From: CASQEL01 sp036655975
GTDB taxonomy: Bacteria > Desulfobacterota > Desulfovibrionia > Desulfovibrionales > Desulfovibrionaceae
Length of the DNA: 27,794 bases
Assembly: GCA_036655975.1 (NCBI GenBank)
Contig: JAVVPD010000025.1
Location: 1-27,794, forward strand
Direction of reading: 5' to 3'
The stretch's first letter is position 1. The number at the start of each line of letters is the position of its first letter. Below, piece by piece: positions 1 through 7,043 of this stretch. The notes under the pieces are model-generated. The model did no database searches and was not told where the DNA came from. It worked only from the letters and a program-made list of their open reading frames with translations. Position numbers and translations under genes: made by a program.

Positions 1-918
1 GCCAAGCGTGCTTTGGAAATTGCCGCAGCAGGCGGGCATAATGTTTTGTTAATGGGGCCGCCCGGCAGTGGCAAAACCATGCTGGCCCAACGCTTGCCGA
101 CCATTCTTCCCCCCCTCACTTTTGAGGAAAGTTTGGAAGTGACCAAGGTTTACAGTGTGGCGGGTAAGCTTCCCCACGGGCAGGGCATTATTGGCATCCG
201 GCCTTTCCGTTCTCCGCATCACACCATTTCCGAGGTGGGGCTGGTGGGCGGGGGCAGTTATCCGCGTCCGGGCGAAGTGTCCTTAGCCCATCGCGGTGTA
301 CTGTTTCTGGACGAATTGCCCGAATACAAGAAAAAGGCGCTGGAAGTGTTGCGCCAGCCCTTGGAAGATGGTGAGGTGACCATCAGCCGTGCGAGTCAAA
401 CCGTAACTTTTCCTGCCGCCTGTATGCTGGTGGCCGCGATGAATCCCTGCCCTTGCGGGTACAGTACCGACCCCTCGCACCACTGTACCTGCACCCCGCT
501 GCAAATTCAGTCGTATCGGGGAAAATTGTCTGGCCCCTTATTGGATCGGATTGATCTGCATGTGGAAGTGCCCGCTGTGCCCTACAGCGACCTGCGCCGC
601 GCGGGCGGTAACGTAACTTCTGCCACCTTGCGGGCCAGCGTGATGACCGCCCGCAATCGCCAAAGTGCCCGATATGCGGGCACGATGTGCCGCACCAATG
701 CCGATTTATCGGGCAGTCTGCTGGAAAAATACTGCGCTTTGGACGCTGCCGGTCACCGTATTATGGAAAACGCCGTGCATGCCCTGCATCTTTCGGCGCG
801 GGCCTACACGCGAATTCTGCGCCTAGCCCGTACTATTGCGGATGTGGCTGGAGACGAAAGCCTGAAGTCTGAGCATTTGACCGAAGCCGTATCCATGCGG
901 GTGATGGACAGGGAATAA
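1..918 (+). CDS. comM: ComM/YifB-family AAA+ ATPase, C-terminal part (5' end outside window)
   Basis: The reading frame is open from base 1, where it reads AKRALEIAAAGGHN, so the true start lies outside the window; 305 residues are visible. Walker A (GPPGSGKT) lies at about residues 20-27, and the Walker B region reads GVLFLDELPE near residues 99-108. A four-cysteine segment (CPCGYSTDPSHHCTC) follows, which is typical of this family, and then the magnesium-chelatase C-terminal helical domain. Family members of about 500 residues are usually called Mg chelatase-like, but the studied ones (ComM) are hexameric helicases that promote branch migration when incoming DNA is recombined during natural transformation. 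Roughly the N-terminal 200 residues are missing here. The gene converges with the radical SAM gene, 26 bp away. A 6-bp inverted repeat (919-924 with 935-940) lies between them but has no T-run. Confidence 0.9.
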   Translation, partial: AKRALEIAAAGGHNVLLMGPPGSGKTMLAQRLPTILPPLTFEESLEVTKVYSVAGKLPHGQGIIGIRPFRSPHHTISEVGLVGGGSYPRPGEVSLAHRGVLFLDELPEYKKKALEVLRQPLEDGEVTISRASQTVTFPAACMLVAAMNPCPCGYSTDPSHHCTCTPLQIQSYRGKLSGPLLDRIDLHVEVPAVPYSDLRRAGGNVTSATLRASVMTARNRQSARYAGTMCRTNADLSGSLLEKYCALDAAGHRIMENAVHALHLSARAYTRILRLARTIADVAGDESLKSEHLTEAVSMRVMDRE

Positions 919-944
919 ACGGCAGCGGCGAATGTGCCGTGAGA

Positions 945-2792
945 CTAGACACAGGCTTCAAAGCGTTTAGGACAAAAACGGCATGCCCCTTCGGGGCGTT
1001 CTTCTACCAAACTCTTGCGAAAATGGGCAAAATCCTGCGCGTTCCAGATATCCAGCGCGGGCTGTTCCGCCACTGTGCCAAAGGTACGCCGGCCAGGATC
1101 GGGCGTGGTGGTGGGGATATTCAAATAAATACACGGGGCGCACAGGCCGTCAGCGTCTACATAGAGATTACGCTGAATATTTTCGCGGCATTGGGCGCGG
1201 GCCACGGGCTGGGGTAGGGAATAATGGATGACGCTGCCAAGGCGTGCGGCCTGCATACGCACATCTTCCAAAACTTGGCGAGCGTGGGCTATTTTGACGG
1301 TCTCGTGGGGGGCGAAAGCCCACGCCTGCTGTTCCGGTGCGGCGATATAATCGAGGGTGCTCACCACCGCCACAGGAATCTCCCATTGTTGCAATAAGCG
1401 GGGCAAAGCCCGTACTGCCTCCACAGATTCTGGGGAATCCCCTAACAGCAGATAAGCCAAGTGCACTTCTAGGTGTTCGGCTCCGCGTTGGGCACGGACG
1501 TGTTGCAAAGTGCTGATAGCCGCGCGCACACGTTCAAAAGGCACCCCCACGCGGGCGGCATTGCTGACGGCATCCGTACCTGTCAGCGAAAAGGCCACGA
1601 TATCCATGCCGCTGTCCACAAGTTTTTCCGCTAGAGGCGTATTCATGTGCAAGCCACACGAGGTGGTGGACACCTGACAGCCCGCCTTGCGCGCTAGGGC
1701 CGCAAAGTCGAAAAAATGCGGATGGAGCAAAGGCTCCCCCCACCCTTGCAAGTGCACACGTTTTGTACTGCGAAGCAGCGGGTATAAAGCCGCGAAGGTG
1801 GCGCTTTTCATCGCCCGAGACAACCAATGGGCCGCCTGCGTGGTGTGCGGGCAATAGGTGCAGCGCCCCAGACACTGGGAGGTGACTTCCACTTGTAGGC
1901 AGTCCAGTTGCGGGGGCGGTGTTGTTTCGTGCCCAAACACGCGCGACCACCATGACTTGCGGAGCTTGGTGAGGTTCCACCGTGTTTCCACATAGGGCAA
2001 AAGAGCCTGCGCCTGCCATTTTTGTTTGAAAAAGCGGATTCCCGGCGTGATGCCCAAACCCAGATTGACACGGCGGTGGCCCCGCGTCAGCCCCTCAGCG
2101 CACAGGGCTTCAAGCAGCACGTCGCTCGTGCCGGGGGGGGCTGCGGGATGGCGAAAGGCGAACATATAAAAAGCCGTGCACAGTGACGAATAATCCCCCA
2201 CGGCACAGCCCACCAGCTTATCCGCCGCGTAGGCCGAAAACACCACGACCTCCTGCATGCTCGGGAGGGAATTTCCCGCACGTACATAATCCCCTATATG
2301 GGTAAAAATATGTCGCGTTCCGGACTCAAGGGGACGCGAGCGTGCGTAGGCCAGCGCGAGGGATTGGTGTTCCGGTGTCCAACAAGAACCTTGATCCACG
2401 TGCAACTCGCGCTGGGCGCGGCGTAACAAATTCCGCAATTTTTGACGGGGCGGAGCCGGGGGCAAGGGCAGCATCCAAAAGCTGTCGTGGACGCTGGAAC
2501 TTTCGGCGGGGGCCGCGCGGGGGCGCACGGGGGCCAGCACGGTTATCGTCGTATATATTCCGGCTTGAATCACCGCGTCTACCGCCGCATCTACCCGCGC
2601 ATTCCCTGCGGCGTTTTTGGGCTCTTCATGCGGGGGATAGCCCACCAGCACAACACGGCGTTCAGACACATGGCCCACGCAGTCGCCAAACAAGAAGGGT
2701 TCACTTCCCCCCACCGCCGCCACATAGGTCAGCAAATGTTCTGGCACATAGGCCTGTGCGCTGATATGGTGCAAACCTCTATTCATAGACAT
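945..2792 (-). CDS. GNAT-like domain fused to radical SAM/SPASM protein
   Basis: The 615-residue protein has two halves. Residues 1-280 resemble a GNAT/FemAB-like acyltransferase domain, with the stretch VNLGLGITPGIRFFKQKW near 242-259. Residues 295-615 are a radical SAM enzyme: C307, C311 and C314 form the CxxxCxxC motif that binds the [4Fe-4S] cluster and S-adenosylmethionine, and GWGEP at 350-354 matches the SAM-amine contact. Cysteines 535, 551, 554, 604, 607 and 614 form a SPASM-like auxiliary cluster region, a feature of enzymes that modify peptides or proteins. The frame stays open for 38 codons upstream, but the start is placed at ATG 2792 (or 2786) because these overlap the previous gene's stop in an ATGTCTATGAATAG arrangement, implying translational coupling. 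Its N-terminal half is paralogous to that of the upstream gene. The substrate is unknown. Confidence 0.85.
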   Translation of the reverse strand: MSMNRGLHHISAQAYVPEHLLTYVAAVGGSEPFLFGDCVGHVSERRVVLVGYPPHEEPKNAAGNARVDAAVDAVIQAGIYTTITVLAPVRPRAAPAESSSVHDSFWMLPLPPAPPRQKLRNLLRRAQRELHVDQGSCWTPEHQSLALAYARSRPLESGTRHIFTHIGDYVRAGNSLPSMQEVVVFSAYAADKLVGCAVGDYSSLCTAFYMFAFRHPAAPPGTSDVLLEALCAEGLTRGHRRVNLGLGITPGIRFFKQKWQAQALLPYVETRWNLTKLRKSWWSRVFGHETTPPPQLDCLQVEVTSQCLGRCTYCPHTTQAAHWLSRAMKSATFAALYPLLRSTKRVHLQGWGEPLLHPHFFDFAALARKAGCQVSTTSCGLHMNTPLAEKLVDSGMDIVAFSLTGTDAVSNAARVGVPFERVRAAISTLQHVRAQRGAEHLEVHLAYLLLGDSPESVEAVRALPRLLQQWEIPVAVVSTLDYIAAPEQQAWAFAPHETVKIAHARQVLEDVRMQAARLGSVIHYSLPQPVARAQCRENIQRNLYVDADGLCAPCIYLNIPTTTPDPGRRTFGTVAEQPALDIWNAQDFAHFRKSLVEERPEGACRFCPKRFEACV

Positions 2793-4578
2793 AGGGTTTC
2801 CAATGGGCGCGGAGTCGATGCCCCCAAGTGGGCAGACAGCGGCGCAGGCTAAAACCGTCTTCGCGCAGCATGGTTCGCAGATTGAGCAAATGCGCCGCGC
2901 CCACAAAAACTACACAGTCCCCAGCTTCAAGGAAGGGGGTCATGCGCTCGCGGAAGCGCTGGTCACGTGCGCCGATAATCAATGCGGTGCGGGTGGGAAA
3001 TTCTGTGCTGGTTCCCATCATTGCGGCAAGGTCACCCGCAAGGTAGGCGTTCACATTGGCCCGCACTTGTTGGCCCCACTGACGGCAATGGCGAAAATGG
3101 CTCAGCACTCTGTCCACGGGCACAGCGTCGAGGGTGCTTAATTGCTCGTCAATACTTTCCATGCCGATGACGGTTTTACCCAAGCTTTGCCCCAAATTCC
3201 ACGCCTCCAAGTCCACCGACTGCTCCCAGCCCTGACAGGCTAAAAAGCCGGTCCACAAGCTGAACATGGCGCACCACGGACGGGCATGCCGTAAATACCA
3301 GCGCACGTCCACCTTATGCTCAGCCTCCATATTGAGGAAGCGGGGCCAAAAGCCCTCTGGCCCGCGCACGACCCTTTCAAGTTGGCACAGTTCTTTCTCG
3401 GTCAGGCGGTCAATAAGCGGGCTTTGATGCTTGTCGGGATTTTTACCCGCCGCGTCTACCACCGCGAGGGTTTGCGGGTCGAGGGGGCCTTCAAACACCA
3501 CGGTGTGAACCTTCTTGAACAAGCGCCGGAAGGCCTGCTCAAAGGAATAGCAAAAAAAATGCGCCGTACCCGCAAGCCACGAAATTTTACCATTTTTTTC
3601 CACTTCCCAAAGCATGGCGAAAGGTTGTTGCAAAGGTTGGTTTTCCAAAACAACATCGTGGTGCTGGTCAGAAGCACTGGTAAGCCACAAGGTTTTAAAG
3701 AGGGTGCGGCTGTCAATGTCTTTGGCTTGGGCAGGCTTTTCCTGCCACGCCGCCAGCACATAGGGCAGAGTGGGCACCCCACCCCACTTACGTTTGAAAC
3801 GCACAATCCCCGCGTGCACGCCTAAACCTAAATGCACAAAATCTTGCCCCCGCCGCCGACTTTCCTCCAGCATGGCGGCAAACAGCACATCTGTCGCATG
3901 GGCGGTGTAGTGAATTTTAGAATGGGCACCGATAATGTATGCGGAAAAAGCCGCCGCACTATAGTCCATCAGCAGGCAGGCCGCCAAGTGCCCTTGGGCA
4001 TCCCACGCGTTCAGCAGCCATAGGGGGCTGTTTGTCCCCGCCAGCAGGTAGGGGGTGCGCGCAAATAATTCGCGCACCGCAGCTTGCAGAGCTGTCCGCT
4101 CCAAAAATTCCGCCCACAAACGTCTATGCGCCGCGCTAAATGTTTGACTGTGCTCCACCCGCAAGAGGCTCGCCGCCTTTGCCAAAGGCCTGTGCAAAGC
4201 CGGGGGCACGCCCGCATGCGTTGGCAGGATATAATATTCGTCCCTTTCCGTGATCTGACCTTGCAAAGGTGGCGGCAAATCTGGCCCGATAGCCCAACAA
4301 TCTGTGGCCCCCGTGCGCGCTAACGCGGCCTGCAAAGCGGCGGAAAAGCCTTCGTGGGTATAGCGCGCAGCCTCTGGCGCCGCTTGGCTTGTGGTCTCGC
4401 TCACGGGGGCAGCCCGCAGCGGATAAGCAATAGCCATAAGCCAATCTGCGTCCGCCACAAAAAAATAGTCGCCCTCGACGAAAGCGTGTCCTTGGGAGAC
4501 CGCTTGCATCAGGGCGACAGAATGTTCGGGCACTTGGGCCCGCAAAAGTATATCAGCAGGTAAAGGTGGCAGCTTCAT
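2779..4578 (-). CDS. GNAT-like domain fused to TraB/GumN-family domain
   Basis: 599 residues. Residues 1-285 are the same GNAT-like module as in the next gene; VPEH appears at 17-20 here and at 17-20 there, and LGLGVHAGIVRFKRKW at 250-265 matches LGLGITPGIRFFKQKW. Residues 320-595 look like a TraB/GumN (PrgY) domain: GTAH at 337-340, VVFEGP at 360-365, GMESIDEQL at 472-480, ARDQRF at 537-542 and FVGAAHL at 558-564. The GxxH and late GAAHL motifs are the family's conserved, probably metal-binding or catalytic, sites. TraB/GumN proteins are proposed peptidase-like enzymes of the Tiki type; no activity is established for this fusion. The start is ATG 4578, preceded by AGGGGG at 7-8 nt, although the frame is open to 4674. 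No signal peptide is visible, so it is probably cytoplasmic. Confidence 0.8.
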   Translation of the reverse strand: MKLPPLPADILLRAQVPEHSVALMQAVSQGHAFVEGDYFFVADADWLMAIAYPLRAAPVSETTSQAAPEAARYTHEGFSAALQAALARTGATDCWAIGPDLPPPLQGQITERDEYYILPTHAGVPPALHRPLAKAASLLRVEHSQTFSAAHRRLWAEFLERTALQAAVRELFARTPYLLAGTNSPLWLLNAWDAQGHLAACLLMDYSAAAFSAYIIGAHSKIHYTAHATDVLFAAMLEESRRRGQDFVHLGLGVHAGIVRFKRKWGGVPTLPYVLAAWQEKPAQAKDIDSRTLFKTLWLTSASDQHHDVVLENQPLQQPFAMLWEVEKNGKISWLAGTAHFFCYSFEQAFRRLFKKVHTVVFEGPLDPQTLAVVDAAGKNPDKHQSPLIDRLTEKELCQLERVVRGPEGFWPRFLNMEAEHKVDVRWYLRHARPWCAMFSLWTGFLACQGWEQSVDLEAWNLGQSLGKTVIGMESIDEQLSTLDAVPVDRVLSHFRHCRQWGQQVRANVNAYLAGDLAAMMGTSTEFPTRTALIIGARDQRFRERMTPFLEAGDCVVFVGAAHLLNLRTMLREDGFSLRRCLPTWGHRLRAHWKPYVYE

Positions 4579-4685
4579 GAGTGACCCCCTATACTTTTGG
4601 GCAGGCTCGTGCCTCCCTCCAAAACCTACAGCAAGGCCGCAGTCTAAAACATTTTTGATTCCAGACGCTCCCACCGGCGCTTTAC

Positions 4686-4794
4686 GGCGAAAATAAATTT
4701 CGCCTACGCCTAAGGGGCGGGCGACGCTTCCCGTCGCCAGAGCATTTTTGATTCCCGTCGCCAGAGCATTGAGCTATTTTCAATAGCAAAATGC
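4686..4794. repeat. Intergenic cluster of inverted and direct short repeats
   Basis: The 217-bp gap between the TPR gene and the TraB fusion is rich in structure. A perfect 7-bp hairpin GGCGAAA/TTTCGCC lies at 4686-4704. A second perfect hairpin GGCGACG/CGTCGCC lies at 4720-4738. A 17-bp direct repeat (CCCGTCGCCAGAGCATT) occurs at 4730-4746 and 4754-4770, so the single GGCGACG arm could pair with either CGTCGCC copy. A two-part stem at 4766-4794 (GCATT and GCTAT arms) begins one base after the TPR stop codon. None is followed by a clear T-run on the minus strand. It could be an mRNA stabilising or processing element, or remnants of a small dispersed repeat. Confidence 0.55.
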
Positions 4795-4795
4795 T

Positions 4796-5422
4796 TTAAA
4801 CTCTATGTTCTTTCAAATCTTCCAAAAACTGGGGATGCACTTCAAAGCCAGATTCAAGCGCTTTGTCAGCGGCTTCAATAGCGCGGCTAAATTCCTGTTT
4901 TTCAAACAGGGCCAAGGCAAGGTTATTCCACGCAGGGCCGAAGGTGGGCGCGATTTTGAGCGCGCTATTGCTGGCGTCTATGGAAGCATCGTAGTCGCCT
5001 TCCATAAAATGGGCTGTTGCCAAAGCGTTAATGGCCTGCACAAAATTGGTATCCCACTTGATGGCTTTTTTTAGCGCGGGGATGGCTTTGGCGGGCTCGC
5101 CGCGTTGCAGGTGAACAAAGCCGATATTGCCCCAAGGTACGGGGAATTTGGCCCGACAATTGGCAGCTTCTTCATTATAGCGCAGGCAGCCGTCCAAGTC
5201 ACCGCGCTCAAGGCAGATACCGCCCAATTGCACATAGGCTTCAGCCATGCGGGGAGAATTTCGCACGGCAGACAGCAGGGCTTCCTCGGCTCCGGCAAAG
5301 TCGCGTTTGGAAAGCAAAGCCACAGCCAGATTATAGTAATGGTTGGCGCATTGTTCGTTTCCGGCGATTTCCGTTTTCAGATCTGCGATATAGTCATCAA
5401 TGTTGTCGTAGCGTTCTTTCAT
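4796..5422 (-). CDS. Tetratricopeptide repeat protein
   Basis: 208 residues made almost entirely of TPR units. Motifs such as AVALLSKRDFAGAEEALLSA, AYVQLGGICLERGDLDG and ALALFEKQEFSRAIEAADKA repeat at about 34-residue spacing, covering roughly residues 28-190. TPR arrays act as protein-docking scaffolds; the partner is not evident. The start at ATG 5422 has AGAAGGA upstream, and the ATG overlaps the TGA stop of the preceding gene (ATGA), so the two are translationally coupled. It sits fourth in the ferredoxin-headed cluster. No signal peptide or membrane segment is visible, so it is probably cytoplasmic. Confidence 0.85.
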   Translation of the reverse strand: MKERYDNIDDYIADLKTEIAGNEQCANHYYNLAVALLSKRDFAGAEEALLSAVRNSPRMAEAYVQLGGICLERGDLDGCLRYNEEAANCRAKFPVPWGNIGFVHLQRGEPAKAIPALKKAIKWDTNFVQAINALATAHFMEGDYDASIDASNSALKIAPTFGPAWNNLALALFEKQEFSRAIEAADKALESGFEVHPQFLEDLKEHRV

Positions 5423-5811
5423 TGTATGTGTCCTTCTTTTATGAGCAAGTCGGTGTACCAGCGGCAAAAGTCGAAAATGCCCAAATATTTTTCGTCACGA
5501 TTAACCACACCCAGCGCGCATTCCAGCGCTCCGCGTCCGTAATCATTGCTGTATTGGCCTTTTTGCGCGGCTTGCTGCAAAAATTCCCGAATCAATTGTT
5601 GCGTTGTGCGTTTGGTCACATCAAGGCGAACGTCCAGAGGATCATTGGGTTTTTGGAAAGGATCCCACTGTTCATAGCCGATGCGATCTACAAATTTGCG
5701 CCGTCGCGGATTCATTTTAGTATAAATTTCGTGTTTGAGCACTTCTTGCTCATCCGTCAAGCTTTGGGGGGTGCCGTCACGAAAAACGGTGGCGCGAATC
5801 ATGTCTACCAT
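5419..5811 (-). CDS. Conserved hypothetical protein, 130 aa
   Basis: I do not recognise a characterised family. The protein is soluble and charged, with a basic stretch KMNPRRRKFVDRIGYEQWD near residues 32-50 and an aromatic C-terminal segment (GIFDFCRWYTDLL) near 111-123. No metal-binding cluster or membrane segment is seen. The start ATG 5811 lies 3 nt after the YkgJ gene stop, with GAGGAC upstream inside that gene's last codons; an internal ATG (fourth codon, 5802) is an alternative. Its stop overlaps the TPR gene start as ATGA. The tight coupling on both sides argues that it works with the YkgJ and TPR proteins. Confidence 0.75.
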   Translation of the reverse strand: MVDMIRATVFRDGTPQSLTDEQEVLKHEIYTKMNPRRRKFVDRIGYEQWDPFQKPNDPLDVRLDVTKRTTQQLIREFLQQAAQKGQYSNDYGRGALECALGVVNRDEKYLGIFDFCRWYTDLLIKEGHIQ

Positions 5812-5814
5812 GGT

Positions 5815-6480
5815 TTAGTCCTCTTTTTTTACAGGGCCAATACCAAGATAATCATCGTTGTACTTGGTGGTCAAGGCCATGGACACGGGCACATACACCT
5901 GATGCAATTCGCTAAAACGGCTGTGGGCGGCGCTTGCAATATCCTGACTCAAACCCGCGAGCTGATTTTGGATTTTATCCATATTTACCGTGGGATAGGC
6001 CCCACCCTTGGCAAAGGTGGTTTTGCCGCACACATGCCCCTTGCCGCCGAAAGCGGTGGGGATGCCGTACAAACGGCAGGTAATGGGGCGTTGAGCGTAC
6101 AGCAGGCAAGTGTTTTGCGCGTCTAATAAAGGACAGGGAACCCGCGCCGCAGCGGCCCGGCGCAGAATTTCGTCGGCATTTTCTCCCGCCTTGGAGGCGC
6201 GGTAGAGTTCCCGCTTGATACGGGTTGTTTGACGATCGATATCTGCCGCTTTGAGCAAAATGTCCGAGCGCTCCTTCCCGTAGGCAAAAGTCTCGGTAAA
6301 CGCGGCGTTCAGATACATGGCTTCCACCAGCGAAAGATCAAACAAGGCGTGGCAGCAATCGCTGCATCCCTGATGGCAGGTTACACAGTCCTGATGCGTA
6401 CTCCGCACATGGGTGAACAGCGCGTCAGCTTCTGCCACCAGCGTTTCATAGCGAGAAAAAATGGGCGAAAAGTCAACCAT
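5815..6480 (-). CDS. YkgJ-family cysteine-cluster protein
   Basis: 221 residues. The signature of the YkgJ/FliB-like CxxxCxxCC family is present: CVTCHQGCSDCCHALFDLS near residues 33-51, and a second set CPLLDAQNTCLLYAQRPITC with RLYGIPTAFGGKGHVC after it. These cysteines are thought to bind Zn or Fe-S; the family includes the flagellin lysine methylase FliB, but no role can be assigned to this member. I place the start at ATG 6480, where MVDFSPIFSRYE begins and a purine-rich AAGGTTGGTGG stretch lies upstream. The frame is open to 6597, but that extension is encoded by the hairpin-rich leader and looks non-coding. It follows the ferredoxin gene in the same direction. Confidence 0.85.
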   Translation of the reverse strand: MVDFSPIFSRYETLVAEADALFTHVRSTHQDCVTCHQGCSDCCHALFDLSLVEAMYLNAAFTETFAYGKERSDILLKAADIDRQTTRIKRELYRASKAGENADEILRRAAAARVPCPLLDAQNTCLLYAQRPITCRLYGIPTAFGGKGHVCGKTTFAKGGAYPTVNMDKIQNQLAGLSQDIASAAHSRFSELHQVYVPVSMALTTKYNDDYLGIGPVKKED

Positions 6481-6522
6481 TATGCCACCAACCTTGTGGA
6501 AATAGACAGTATCAGGTGTGGA

Positions 6523-6588
6523 ATGCCGCCGAGAGCCAGTACAGCACTCGGCGGCATAATCAGAAAGAACGCGCCTTGAGGCGGCGTT
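6523..6588 (-). promoter_or_regulatory. Two hairpins between ferredoxin and YkgJ genes
   Basis: Read on the minus strand, the ferredoxin stop is followed by a stem AACGC(c)GCC-TCAA-GGCGCGTT (6588-6568) and CTTTCT, which resembles a weak intrinsic terminator. A perfect 11-bp stem with a 13-nt loop comes next (arms 6547-6557 and 6523-6533, ATGCCGCCGAG type). The pair would lower readthrough or protect the ferredoxin mRNA 3' end, so the ferredoxin can be made in excess of the downstream genes. The inverted repeats are read directly from sequence; the regulatory role is inferred. Confidence 0.5.
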
Positions 6589-6599
6589 CAATCCCAAGA

Positions 6600-6788
6600 C
6601 TAGTTTTCTTCAACGGTAATGGCGCTAGCTTCGCACACTTCTACGCAAGATTCGCAGCCCAAGCATTCTTCTTCATTGACGGGGCAAGATTTGCCGTCTT
6701 GAATTTCGTACACTTCAACGGGACACACATCTACGCATTCGCCGCAAGCGGTACATTTGTCGGTATCAACTGTTACTGTCCAGCCCAT
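6600..6788 (-). CDS. Small 2[4Fe-4S] ferredoxin
   Basis: 62 residues with two ferredoxin motifs: C12, C15, C18 and C22 followed by Pro (CTACGECVDVCP), and C42, C45, C48 and C52 (CLGCESCVEVC). An extra cysteine is at 35. The size and high acidity match the low-potential ferredoxins of Desulfovibrio, which carry electrons in the cytoplasm for enzymes such as pyruvate:ferredoxin oxidoreductase. The start ATG 6788 has a strong GGAGG site 5 nt upstream. It is the first gene of the leftward cluster and could supply electrons to the radical SAM protein at its far end, though it is more likely a general carrier. A 6-bp inverted repeat (6823-6828 with 6839-6844) lies in its 5' region. Confidence 0.93.
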   Translation of the reverse strand: MGWTVTVDTDKCTACGECVDVCPVEVYEIQDGKSCPVNEEECLGCESCVEVCEASAITVEEN

Positions 6789-6954
6789 GGTATCCTCCGA
6801 ATCGGGTTTTTAAAGGCGTACTTTATATCGCCTTCTTTATTGTGTTTTCTGTGTCGTGAGCGTCTCGCTCAAGATTGCCACGTCCATGGATAGCGTCCTG
6901 CGTGTGGGGTGTCAAGTCTTACGGCGATTATTTAGTACAAAAATGCCGCCCAGA

Positions 6955-6986
6955 GGGGGGGCACTCCCCCCAAGGCTTTCCCTTGG
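6955..6986 (+). promoter_or_regulatory. Structured leader upstream of cobT
   Basis: Two adjacent inverted repeats lie 58-89 nt before the cobT start: a G7/C6 stem with a CACT loop (6955-6961 with 6966-6971) and a CCAAGG/CCTTGG stem (6970-6975 with 6981-6986). They share two C bases, so they are partly mutually exclusive. I looked for a cobalamin riboswitch and did not find its conserved B12 box or core. The structure may tune cobT expression, but there is no direct support for that. Confidence 0.35.
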
Positions 6987-7043
6987 TCTTGCCTTGCAGC
7001 GGGCATACGGGTATATAGGCGAAAAACCTTTGAGGAGTTTCCC

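Noticed and set aside
919..940. Terminator after the ComM-like gene
   Set aside because: The ACGGCA/TGCCGT stem is only 6 bp with a 10-nt loop and no T-run follows on either strand.
2793..2906. N-terminal extension of the radical SAM protein, with several cysteines that look like a ferredoxin site
   Set aside because: It lies inside the upstream gene's coding sequence, has no ribosome site, and the overlapping ATGTCTATGAATAG junction gives a better start.
5422..6126. Long plus-strand open frame (234 codons) across the YkgJ region
   Set aside because: It is the antisense shadow of two coupled genes; its composition is atypical and it shows no family motif.
6851..7043. Cobalamin riboswitch before cobT
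   Set aside because: A TTGCCACG stretch is faintly like part of a B12 box, but the conserved core and paired elements are absent.
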